From Actinomycetes bacterium (lineage in GTDB: Bacteria > Actinomycetota > Acidimicrobiia > Acidimicrobiales > Ilumatobacteraceae), in contig JANXUF010000054.1 of NCBI GenBank assembly GCA_025356335.1, forward strand, positions 1 to 59,572: a DNA stretch of 59,572 nucleotides, given 5' to 3'. Positions 37,501 through 45,551 of the stretch are shown one piece after another. The translations under genes were made by a program, and so were the position numbers. Positions within the stretch are counted from its first letter, which is position 1. Each line of letters opens with the position of its first letter. The notes under the pieces were generated by a model. The model saw only the letters and a program-made list of their open reading frames with translations. It was not told the origin of the DNA and searched no databases.

Positions 37501-38715
37501 GTGAGCACAGCGCGGATCACGGTCGTCGGGACACACGGCGGCCAGTACTTCGGCGCCGACGCAGCGGACGCCGTCCGCTGCGCCTCGGTGATCGTCGGGT
37601 CGCCCCGGCACTTGAGGTTCATCGATCCGCCCGAAGCCGGCGGGCGCACCTTCGTCGAGATGGCGGGGGGCCTGAGCCACGTACTCGACACGATCGAGGT
37701 CGCCCATCACGATGGACGACACGTCTGCGTGCTGTCGTCCGGCGATCCCGGCTTCTTCGGGATCGTCCGGCTGCTCGGCGAACGGTTCGGGCGCGACGCA
37801 CTCGACGTCCACCCGGCACCGTCTTCGGTCTCGCTCGCCTTCGCCCGTATCGGGCTCACCTGGGACGACGCCGTCGTCGTCTCGGCCCACGGACGTCCAT
37901 CCGACACGGCAATCGAATCGATCCAACTGCACGCCAAAGTCGCTGTGCTGACCGCGCCGCTGCAACCGCCGCAGTCGCTCGGCGCGGCCCTGATCCACGC
38001 CGGGGCACCCGCACGACGGGTGACCGTGGCGACGAAGCTCGGAGAGCCGGACGAGTCGGTCATCCACACCGATATCGAGGGACTGGCGAGCGGCGAATTC
38101 GACCCGATGTCGGTCGTCGTTTTCATCGATCCGATGGCCGAGCGAGCCGAAACGCCGTCGCTCGCCTGGGGGCTCCCGGAGTCCTCGTTCGCCTACCGCA
38201 ACGGGATGATCACCAAGTCGGAGGTCCGCGCCGTCGCCCTCGGCAAGCTCGACCTGCCGGTCACCGGCGTGCTCTGGGATGTCGGTGCCGGCAGCGGTTC
38301 GGTCGCCATCGAATGCGCCAGGATGCGACCGCGACTACGCGTCTTCGCCATCGAGCGGAACGAAGTCGACGCCGCCAGAATCGGCGACAATGCCCGCAGG
38401 CACGGCGTTTCCGTGGAGGTCGTCGTCGGTTCGGCACCGCCCGTACTGGCGACGCTGCCCGACCCCAGCAGGGTGTTCATCGGCGGAGGAGGTATCGAAG
38501 CGCTCGACGTCTCGATCGCCCGGCTCACCTCTGGCGGTGTCGTCGTTGCAACGCACGTGATCGTCGATCGGGCCGCCGAGTCGTGGAAACGGCTCGGCAA
38601 CATGGTGCAGATCGGCGTCTCACGCGGCCGTGCGATCGCCGACGGCGTACGGCTCGAGGCCGAGAATCCGGTGTTCCTCACCTGGGGACCCGGCACCACG
38701 GCTGACCCGGTATGA
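37501..38715 (+). CDS. cobL: Precorrin-6Y C5,15-methyltransferase (decarboxylating), CbiE-CbiT fusion
   Basis: A 404-residue bifunctional protein. The CbiE-like half (1 to about 195) has the SGDPGFFGIVRLL methylase motif. The CbiT half follows, with YRNGMITKSEVRAVAL and the SAM-binding LWDVGAGSGSVAIE. CobL methylates C5 and C15 and removes the acetate carboxyl at C12. GTG 37501 lies 64 bp after cobM. The last codons overlap cobE by 4 bp. Confidence 0.94.
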   Translation: MSTARITVVGTHGGQYFGADAADAVRCASVIVGSPRHLRFIDPPEAGGRTFVEMAGGLSHVLDTIEVAHHDGRHVCVLSSGDPGFFGIVRLLGERFGRDALDVHPAPSSVSLAFARIGLTWDDAVVVSAHGRPSDTAIESIQLHAKVAVLTAPLQPPQSLGAALIHAGAPARRVTVATKLGEPDESVIHTDIEGLASGEFDPMSVVVFIDPMAERAETPSLAWGLPESSFAYRNGMITKSEVRAVALGKLDLPVTGVLWDVGAGSGSVAIECARMRPRLRVFAIERNEVDAARIGDNARRHGVSVEVVVGSAPPVLATLPDPSRVFIGGGGIEALDVSIARLTSGGVVVATHVIVDRAAESWKRLGNMVQIGVSRGRAIADGVRLEAENPVFLTWGPGTTADPV

Positions 38716-39140
38716 CCGGCGCCGGCGAGGTTTGCGGCCACCACGGGATCGTTGTCGATGCCGGCCAGCGTTGCGGCCACCCCAGGCTCGGTGGCGGCCA
38801 CCGCAACGTCGTCGTCGGCATCGGACTCGATTCCAGGGCCGCGTCCACCGAGGTCGCCGAACTGATCGCCGACGCGCTGGCGAGCATCGGCCGCACGGCG
38901 AACGACGTCGTCACCATCGCCACCGCCGAACACCGGCGCGGCCACCCGGCGCTGACCGCGCTGACCGCCGTTGCTGCCACCCACCTCGCGGCGATCGTCT
39001 TCGTCCCGACGGCCGAATTCACCGGCAACGCCGTCTGCGAACGGGCAGCAGCCGTGGCCTCCGGTGGGGGCGACATCCTCGTCCCCAAACGATGCACTGC
39101 GCACGTCTGCGTGACGATCGTCGAGCAGCTCCCGCCTTGA
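38712..39140 (+). CDS. cobE: CobE / CbiG C-terminal-domain cobalamin protein with His/Cys-rich leader
   Basis: A 142-residue protein. Residues about 34-140 match the CobE/CbiG C-terminal domain (VVVGIGLDSRAASTEVAELI, TIATAEHRRGHPALTALTAV). In CbiG this domain helps open the delta-lactone ring. The first 30 residues are extra and contain CGHHG, RCGHP and GGGHR clusters. ATG 38712 overlaps the cobL stop as ATGA. A 49-bp palindrome begins at the stop codon. Confidence 0.82.
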   Translation: MTGAGEVCGHHGIVVDAGQRCGHPRLGGGHRNVVVGIGLDSRAASTEVAELIADALASIGRTANDVVTIATAEHRRGHPALTALTAVAATHLAAIVFVPTAEFTGNAVCERAAAVASGGGDILVPKRCTAHVCVTIVEQLPP

Positions 39141-39187
39141 CACAGGCACCAGATGTTGCACATGCTGCAACATCTCGTGCCTGCGTC
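39139..39187. repeat. 49-bp imperfect palindrome, copy B
   Basis: Arms 39139-39160 and 39166-39187 pair at 20 of 22 positions around a 5-nt loop. Its sequence matches copy A at 2423-2471 closely in both arms. It starts at the cobE stop codon and lies in the 69-bp gap before the convergent deacetylase gene, so it can form a hairpin in both transcripts. No T-run follows. Confidence 0.8.
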
Positions 39188-39209
39188 GAGCTCGGCATTC
39201 GTAGAGCGA

Positions 39210-40085
39210 TCAGGCGGGATGGGCCGAACGCCAGTGGTCCCGGAGTTCGCGCATCCCGATCAGTTCGAACGGCTGCTCGGCGAGCCACGAACGCCACGAC
39301 GGCTGACGGAACAGGTCGTACTCGTCCGTTCGAACGTGGAACTGCTCCGGCTCGATCACCTCGATCTCGCCGGCGGCGCGGACGCACGGGTGGAAGGCGC
39401 AGAAGACCAGGTCGTCGGTCAGACCGGTGAGCATCGATTGATAGTCTGCGGCCAGGTCCGCTGGCCGGTCGAAGTTCGTTTCGAGCACCCGGTCGAAGAC
39501 CGGCAATCCGGCTGCACGGGCCTGCGCGACGAACGGTTCGAACAGCGTTTCGTCGACGCCGGCGAGGTGGTTGTTCGGCCCGTACCACGCGACAGTCGAG
39601 GTGATCAACACCGGTAACCGGTAGTCGAGACCCACACGGATGTACGCCTCGCACCATTCCGGTGCCAGTGCAGAACCCATGTGAGCATCGAGATGCGTCA
39701 CGTCGATACCGGCAGTGAGGGCACGATCGATCTGTGCCCGCCACTCCCCCTCGACCGCGCCGGGGTCAGCGCGGCGGCGCAGCGTGGCGACGTCGCGCCA
39801 CATGAACCCTCCATCGTCGACCAGGCCTGACGACCGGCCGGCTCGGCTCACCGGTGCCCACCGGTAGTGCGGCTTCTCCGAATTCAACGTCAGGTGCACG
39901 CCGAGGTCGAGCGAACCGTCGGCGGCGGCGATCGAGGCGATCTCGGCGAACCACGGACACGGAACCATCACCGATCCGCAGGTGATCGAGCCGGCGTTCG
40001 AGAGTTCGACGAAGGCGCTGTTCGCTCCGTGGCACATCCCGACGTCGTCGGCGTGGATCATCAAACGAGTCATCTGCGTTCCCAT
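39210..40085 (-). CDS. ChbG/HpnK-type carbohydrate deacetylase
   Basis: A 291-residue YdjC-family deacetylase. The metal motif MIHADDVGMCHG gives two Asp; DLGVHLTLNSE and THLDAHMGSAL supply His ligands. Family members remove acetyl groups from oligosaccharides such as chitobiose or, in hopanoid synthesis, from HpnK substrates. No sugar or hopanoid genes are adjacent. ATG 40085 or 40073 could start it; 40085 has GGGAG upstream. Confidence 0.85.
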   Translation of the reverse strand: MGTQMTRLMIHADDVGMCHGANSAFVELSNAGSITCGSVMVPCPWFAEIASIAAADGSLDLGVHLTLNSEKPHYRWAPVSRAGRSSGLVDDGGFMWRDVATLRRRADPGAVEGEWRAQIDRALTAGIDVTHLDAHMGSALAPEWCEAYIRVGLDYRLPVLITSTVAWYGPNNHLAGVDETLFEPFVAQARAAGLPVFDRVLETNFDRPADLAADYQSMLTGLTDDLVFCAFHPCVRAAGEIEVIEPEQFHVRTDEYDLFRQPSWRSWLAEQPFELIGMRELRDHWRSAHPA

Positions 40086-40176
40086 CTCTGGATCTCCCGA
40101 CATGACGGCGGCGGGCTCCCAGCAGCAAGGTAACAGGGTGCTGAATCGGGGACTCTGCCGGCATACGCTCGTTGCC

Positions 40177-41067
40177 GTGCAGCTGGAACATTTTCCGAAC
40201 TCCGTCGAGCCGGCGACGGTCGCCGACCACATTCGCCGATGCGGATATGCGATCGTCGACGAGCTTGTCGACCAACGAACGATGGACCGACTCGACCGGG
40301 AGGTCGCTCCGTATCTTGCCGCGTCTGCCCACGGGCGCGACGACTACGACGGCCGCCTCACGCGTCGGACCGGGTCGCTGATCGCCCGGACTCCGACTGC
40401 CCGGGAACTGGTGATGCACCCGACGATCGTCGGGACCGTCGGCGAATTCCTCTCGCACGCGACCGCCGTACAGTTGCATCTGACACAACTGATCGCCATC
40501 GCCCCCGGGGAGACCGCACAGAAGTTGCACCGCGATCAGATGGCATTCGACTTCTTCCCGTTCCCGGCCGACTATCACGTGCAGTGCAACACGATCTGGG
40601 CGCTGACCGATTTCACCGTCGAGAACGGGGCGACCCATCTGCTCCCAGGGAGTTCGTCGGTCAGCGACGAGCACGGGCTGTTACTCGCAGAGGCGCAGGC
40701 GACGATGCGTCGCGGCAGCTGCCTCTTCTACGACGGCAAGGTCCTCCACGGCGGCGGAGCCAACCGCTCGACCGGCGAACGCCGCGGCGTCAACATCACC
40801 TACTCCGTCGGGTGGGTGCGCCAGGAGGAGAACCAATACCTGGCGACGCCCGCTGACATCGCCAGGACACTCGACGACGATCTGCTGCGGATGATGGGCT
40901 ATCAGCAGGGTGCGTTCGCTCTCGGCTATGTCGGTGATCAGCAAGATCCGCTTTCACTGCTCAGGGGTGACCACCGCAAGGTCAAGGTGATCGGCGACGT
41001 CGTCAGGAAACACGAGGACCACCGTCGATTCGTCGAACAACTCGACGCTTCACAATCGAGCATCTGA
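40177..41067 (+). CDS. Phytanoyl-CoA dioxygenase (PhyH) family protein
   Basis: A 296-residue Fe(II)/2-oxoglutarate dioxygenase. The iron triad is H118 and D120 in KLHRDQMAFD and H191 in VLHGGGANRS; R197 or R203 can bind 2-oxoglutarate. THLLPGSSSVSDE is typical of PhyH. Substrate is unknown: fatty acyl-CoA or a small natural product. The start is GTG. Divergent from the deacetylase, with 91 bp between. Confidence 0.9.
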   Translation: MQLEHFPNSVEPATVADHIRRCGYAIVDELVDQRTMDRLDREVAPYLAASAHGRDDYDGRLTRRTGSLIARTPTARELVMHPTIVGTVGEFLSHATAVQLHLTQLIAIAPGETAQKLHRDQMAFDFFPFPADYHVQCNTIWALTDFTVENGATHLLPGSSSVSDEHGLLLAEAQATMRRGSCLFYDGKVLHGGGANRSTGERRGVNITYSVGWVRQEENQYLATPADIARTLDDDLLRMMGYQQGAFALGYVGDQQDPLSLLRGDHRKVKVIGDVVRKHEDHRRFVEQLDASQSSI

Positions 41068-41122
41068 AGCACTGCCGGCATATCGGATCGCTGACGCGCC
41101 CGTCTTCCCGCAAGCGAGGAGG

Positions 41123-43909
41123 TCAGCTCGCCTCGAGCAGTACGTCGTGGCGGACCGCCCATGCGGCGATTTCGGCTCGACCACTGAGGCCGAGCTTCAT
41201 CAAGATGTTGGAAACGTGCACAGCGGCCGTCCGTGGTGAGATGTACAACCGCTCCGCCACCTGGCTGTTCGTCAGCCCTTCCGCAAGCAGCGCCGCTACT
41301 TCACGCTCGCGTGACGTCAACTCACCAGCTGCCGATCGGCCGCCGGCTCCGGCCAGGCGGCGAATCAACGCCTCGGCACGATCGCGACGCCATCCGGGCC
41401 ACAGCGCCAGTTCCGTCTTCGCCAGCATCGCTTCCTGCAGCGCGCCCTGACGATCGCCTGTGGCGATCCTGGCGGAGGCGAGTGCCAGCCTGAGCGAAGC
41501 CCGCACCGGCACGTCGAGCAGCGGGTCCGGTGTCGCCAGCACCGCTTCGAGTGCAGCGAGTGCTCCGACGGGGTCGCCCTCCGACAGCAGCAGCAGTCCT
41601 TCGACATGGCGGTCGACGGCCGCGCGTTGGTTGTGTTCGGCGATCCAGCCGGCGACCATGTCACGGCGCACGATGGTCGGATGGATGCCTGCCAGCAGCG
41701 AGACCAGTACGAGGTCCACGAGCGACGACAACGCTCCGGCGTAGTTCGACATCACCCGGCGCGAGAGTTGCTCGGCGAACGCGGCCGTCGCCAACTGGCG
41801 ATCGTTCGTCAGCCCGGCCGCAATCAATCGAATGCGCGACCCACCACGTTTGTGGCTGTCGTCCTGGTCCTGCAGTTCGTCGAGGCGCACCACCGTCGCC
41901 AGCGCATCGGCGGTCAGGCCCTCCTCGATGCGCAGCTCTGCGAGTTCGGACAGAAAAAAGTGGAACTCCTGCGAGCCGGGGCCCCAGAACTGCCCGGCCT
42001 CTGCGACCCATTGCCTGGCGGCGCGCATGTCGGCCCTGGCGATCGCTGCTTCGGCCTCCCACAGCGCGACCATCGCCGAGCCGAGCTTGTCGAAACCGCA
42101 CGATCGCGCAGCGATGCGCAGCTCGTCCCGTGCCCATTCGCCGATCTGCGACTGTGCACCGACGAGGGACAGCAGATTGTTCAGGGCGCGGCATTCGAGC
42201 ACACCGTCGCCGACGCTCCTTGCAGCTTCGCGGGCCTGCAACAGGCCTCGTTCGGCCGTTGCCAGGTCGGTGTCGTGCAGCGTCGAGGAACTGCGCTCGA
42301 CCGACGCCTGGGCGAGCAGCCACTCGTCGCCGTTGCGACGAGCTTCTTCGATCGCTCGGTCTGCCCACTCGATCGCTGCTTCGGTTCGCCCCATGATCAT
42401 GTGAATCTGGGCAACGGCGCCGTACGAACGTCCGCGGGCCAGGCCCGGCATCAGCGACTCGGCGAGCGTGATGAGTTCGGCGAGCGCGTCCTCGCTGGCT
42501 TGGCGGTCACCCAACTCGTGCGACAGTCTGGCAACGAATCGACGGGCCTCGACGCGGTCGATGTCGGTGATGGCGACATCGACCCATCGCCGGGCGTAGA
42601 CGATCGCCTCGCGAGTGAACTGCAGCCGCCAGGCGGCGTCGGTCGCCACGCCGAGCAACTCGGGATCGTCCGGCGCTTCGTCGAGCGCTGCGCTCGCCAG
42701 TCGCAACGCCTGGAACGATGCGCCGCGGGCGAGATACAGGCGGACACCCTCTCTGGCGATGCCGGGAATCTGTTCGAAGTGGCCGGCACCGAGTGCGTGC
42801 CGGGCGAGCGAGGCATGGTCGGCGTTCGGCATCGAACGCAGCGCCGTCAACGAACGCTCGTGGAGCCGCCGGCGCTCGCGGCCGAGAAGTTGCTGCTGAA
42901 TGGCGTCGGCAATCAACGCATGCGAGAACCAGAACGTGTCCTCGCTCGCCTCGACCACGATCTCGCGGTCGACGAGTTCCCGTAGGGCATCGAGCAGGGT
43001 CGCCTCGTCGAGTTCGGAGACCAGCGCGAGTATCTCGAACGGAGCAGGGTCGCCGAAGACTGCGAGCACGTCGATCACCCGGCGCTGCTGCGCGCCGAGG
43101 CCTGACAGCTGCTGACGAACCGCTTCGTCGAGCGACCATGGCAACTGCGCAGACAGCAAATCGTCCGAGCAGTAGTCCGGTGCCGTACCACGCAACAGTT
43201 CCTCGGCGATGAACGGTATGCCACCGCTGCGCCTGAAGACCGCGTCGACGGCCGCAGAGCTCGGCTCGCTGCTGCGGATCGCCGCCAGCAGTGCGCTGAT
43301 CTCGGCACGGTCCAACCGTTCGAGACGGATCTGCTCGACCGTGTGCTGACGTTCCAGGCGCAACAGCAACTCGCCTCCCGGTGCCATGCGCGAGAGGTCA
43401 CCGGGCCGCACCGTGCCGACGAGCACGAGCTGCGGCCACGGTTGTTGGGCGATCTGTTCGAGTACGTGCACGCTGTCGGCATCAGCCCAGTGGAGATCTT
43501 CGACGATCAGCACGACACGCGATCGTCCAACCGCTATCGCCAGTTTGGCCATCGTCGCCGCCGCCGGATCGACGCCAGGTTCACACAGTTGACCGAGGAC
43601 GTCGAACGGCCGCCCGAGGGAGCCAGGTTGGGCGTGGGCCGTCAGCACTTCGACGCCGGGCGGCAGTGCTGCAACGAATTCGCGTAGCAATCTCGTCTTG
43701 CCGATCCCCGCTTCGCCGGACACCAGGGCGATCTGCGGGCCATCGTTGGACGACATCACTTCCGCTGCCTCGACGAGCCCGAGCAGACGATCGAGGGCAC
43801 CGACGCGTCCCACCATCACCGGTGAGAGACCCGAACGACCGCGAAGCACGCTGTCGACGCTACCGGAGCGGCCGTGTCGCTCGGAGTCGCCGTGCATCGT
43901 CTGCTTCAT
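41123..43909 (-). CDS. Large ATP-binding LuxR-family regulator (LAL type)
   Basis: A 928-residue regulator. N-terminal MVGRVGALDRLL leads to Walker A GEAGIGKTR and Walker B VVLIVEDLHWAD of a STAND/AAA ATPase. A long helical TPR-like middle (about 350-850) follows. The C-terminus is a LuxR HTH: LTSREREVAALLAEGLTNSQ, with AERLYISPRTAAVHVSNILMKL. Such regulators respond to a metabolite and activate nearby genes. The start is uncertain: ATG 43909 sits inside a tandem repeat, and ATG 43897 and the MVGR Met (43816) are alternatives. Confidence 0.92.
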   Translation of the reverse strand: MKQTMHGDSERHGRSGSVDSVLRGRSGLSPVMVGRVGALDRLLGLVEAAEVMSSNDGPQIALVSGEAGIGKTRLLREFVAALPPGVEVLTAHAQPGSLGRPFDVLGQLCEPGVDPAAATMAKLAIAVGRSRVVLIVEDLHWADADSVHVLEQIAQQPWPQLVLVGTVRPGDLSRMAPGGELLLRLERQHTVEQIRLERLDRAEISALLAAIRSSEPSSAAVDAVFRRSGGIPFIAEELLRGTAPDYCSDDLLSAQLPWSLDEAVRQQLSGLGAQQRRVIDVLAVFGDPAPFEILALVSELDEATLLDALRELVDREIVVEASEDTFWFSHALIADAIQQQLLGRERRRLHERSLTALRSMPNADHASLARHALGAGHFEQIPGIAREGVRLYLARGASFQALRLASAALDEAPDDPELLGVATDAAWRLQFTREAIVYARRWVDVAITDIDRVEARRFVARLSHELGDRQASEDALAELITLAESLMPGLARGRSYGAVAQIHMIMGRTEAAIEWADRAIEEARRNGDEWLLAQASVERSSSTLHDTDLATAERGLLQAREAARSVGDGVLECRALNNLLSLVGAQSQIGEWARDELRIAARSCGFDKLGSAMVALWEAEAAIARADMRAARQWVAEAGQFWGPGSQEFHFFLSELAELRIEEGLTADALATVVRLDELQDQDDSHKRGGSRIRLIAAGLTNDRQLATAAFAEQLSRRVMSNYAGALSSLVDLVLVSLLAGIHPTIVRRDMVAGWIAEHNQRAAVDRHVEGLLLLSEGDPVGALAALEAVLATPDPLLDVPVRASLRLALASARIATGDRQGALQEAMLAKTELALWPGWRRDRAEALIRRLAGAGGRSAAGELTSREREVAALLAEGLTNSQVAERLYISPRTAAVHVSNILMKLGLSGRAEIAAWAVRHDVLLEAS

Positions 43910-43976
43910 CGGTCCGTCTGCGTCGTCTGTTTCATCGGTCTGTCCGCGTCGTCTACTTCGTCGGTCTTTCCGCGTT
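43899..43976. repeat. Three 26-bp tandem repeats around the LuxR start codon
   Basis: Units 43899-43924, 43925-43950 and 43951-43976 share a pattern with several substitutions. On the minus strand the first unit holds the LuxR ATG (43909). The second holds another ATG (43935) that opens a 9-codon frame whose TGA overlaps the LuxR ATG. Confidence 0.75.
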
Positions 43977-43987
43977 GCGGCGCACGC

Positions 43988-44019
43988 ACGTCCCCGCCGG
44001 TTACGGCCGGCGGGGACGT
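43988..44019. terminator. Perfect 13-bp stem hairpin downstream of the small gene
   Basis: Arms 43988-44000 and 44007-44019 are perfectly complementary with a 6-nt loop. It begins 13 bp past the stop of the small gene at 44033-44251 and precedes the LuxR gene. It is very GC-rich and has no T-run; it is probably the terminator of the small gene. Confidence 0.65.
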
Positions 44020-44032
44020 CCGAGTGTTGCGT

Positions 44033-44251
44033 TCAGGCGACGAGGACGGAGATGTCCTCGGCGGCGTGCTCCATCGCAGCGCCAGCCGGGGAGGGCGTGG
44101 CGGCGACGGAGGTCAGGTGGCGCGAGCGGCGTGGTAGCCGCTCGATCACTCCGAAGATGGCTCTCGGGAAGCGACCGGCGGAGGCGATCTCGCGCTGATG
44201 GGTCTGGCGTTGGTTGACGATGGTGAAGTTGTCGACGGGATCGATGAACAT
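44033..44251 (-). CDS. Small basic protein of unknown function
   Basis: A 72-residue protein starting MFIDPVDNFTIVNQRQTHQR, with a basic stretch ERLPRRSRHLTS and an acidic end EHAAEDISVLVA. AAGGAG is 6-7 nt before ATG 44251, one of the best ribosome sites in the window, and a strong hairpin follows. No family is recognised. It lies between the SPOR lipoprotein and LuxR genes on the same strand. Confidence 0.65.
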   Translation of the reverse strand: MFIDPVDNFTIVNQRQTHQREIASAGRFPRAIFGVIERLPRRSRHLTSVAATPSPAGAAMEHAAEDISVLVA

Positions 44252-44484
44252 GACTGGCTCCTTGTGCACCCGATTACTCGGGCATGGAACAAGCATGCGC
44301 CCCTGAGGTAGTGGGCCACATCTGACGAACGACGTATTGGCGCAGCACCGACGCACTGCGTATGTGACCGACGGCGTCTACGTATGTCCGACGTCACGCG
44401 CGGCTGCGCCGGTTGGCGTCCAGCCGGACGCCGAGGGCGGGCGACGAGACTGCTCGGGGGACACGTCGAGCGAGTCCGGCGTCG

Positions 44485-45306
44485 CTACAACTTGACGACG
44501 TAGGCCAGTGCGAGGCCAGAGTCGGTGATCTTCTTCGCCAGTGCAGTGGCATCCGCGTTCGTCATGCCGGCGAGGATGGCGGCGAACTTGCCGCTCGTCG
44601 GCTTGATCGAGAAGCCGGTGAACGTCGCTTTCGTCAGCTTGTCGATCTGCGCCTGAGCCTTGGCCGAGGTGGTGAAGATCCCGGCGACGACTTCGTAGTT
44701 GGTGCCGGTGGAGGCGACCGTCGATCCGGTCGGCGCCTTCGTCGTTGCAGTCGTCGCACCGGCCTTCGTGGTCACCGTCGTGCCAGCCTTCGTGGTCACC
44801 GTCGTGGTGCCTGCCGGGGTCAGTTGGAAGACCGTCGCCGCGCCGGTCTTGGCTGCGTTGATCTTCGCCGCCAATGCGGTGGCAGCGTCTTTCGTCAGGC
44901 CTGGCTGGACGACGGCATAGGTCTTCGCCAGCTTCTTGGTGGTGAATCCGGTGAAGGTGGCAGCGGTCAGCTTCGTGATCTGCGCCGTTGCCAACGCTTC
45001 GGTCGCATAATTCGTGCCGACGACGACCTCCCAGTCCGTCGCTGTCGCTGGAGAGGCGGTGGTCGCCGTCGTCGGCGTCGTCGCACCGGCGGCCGTCGTC
45101 ACCGCCGAGTCGGGAACGGTGCCGGTGATCGGGACGGTCGACGCTCCACCGACTGCGGGGATCGTGGTGCCCGTGCCTGTGCCTGTGCCCGTGCCGGTTC
45201 CTGGCGTGGTGACGACGGTTTTCGACTTGGGCGTGCTGCTCGAACAGGCCGACGTGATCAGAACGAGCGAGATGGCACTTGCCAGCAACGCGTTTGCCTT
45301 CTGCAA
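44485..45306 (-). CDS. Lipoprotein with two SPOR-like domains
   Basis: A 273-residue exported protein. The signal peptide ends in the lipobox LITSAC with lipidated C21. A Thr/Gly/Pro-rich spacer with GT repeats follows. Two similar ~70-residue modules are present (about 91-160 and 202-273), each with a W/YEVVxG start, a KLTxATFTGF centre and a DATALAxKI end. This fits SPOR domains, which bind glycan-stripped peptidoglycan at the septum. The linker between them has TTKAGTT repeats. TTG start with GGGGGG upstream. Confidence 0.8.
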   Translation of the reverse strand: MQKANALLASAISLVLITSACSSSTPKSKTVVTTPGTGTGTGTGTGTTIPAVGGASTVPITGTVPDSAVTTAAGATTPTTATTASPATATDWEVVVGTNYATEALATAQITKLTAATFTGFTTKKLAKTYAVVQPGLTKDAATALAAKINAAKTGAATVFQLTPAGTTTVTTKAGTTVTTKAGATTATTKAPTGSTVASTGTNYEVVAGIFTTSAKAQAQIDKLTKATFTGFSIKPTSGKFAAILAGMTNADATALAKKITDSGLALAYVVKL

Positions 45307-45551
45307 TGGATACCCCCCAGAACGGCTTCGGGATCATTCCCGGAACGGTGAGATTCCCAACCGTAGTGCGCGAACAGCCCGCGAAGTGACCACCGCCACA
45401 GGAAACAGTCGTTGCCTTGCAACAGCCCGGCTTATGCGACCGCTGATTTGGGACGAACCTGCCGTCATCGACCTGCTCGTCTCATAGCATCTTGACGCAT
45501 GGTCAAACATGGTTCGGTCCGAGTCGCCGCCAACGACGCTGCAGCATCTCG

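Noticed and set aside
41606..42985. 459-codon plus-strand ORF opposite the LuxR-type regulator
   Set aside because: The opposite frame encodes a complete ATPase-LuxR protein with clear motifs. The plus-strand product has no family features and biased composition from codon complementarity.
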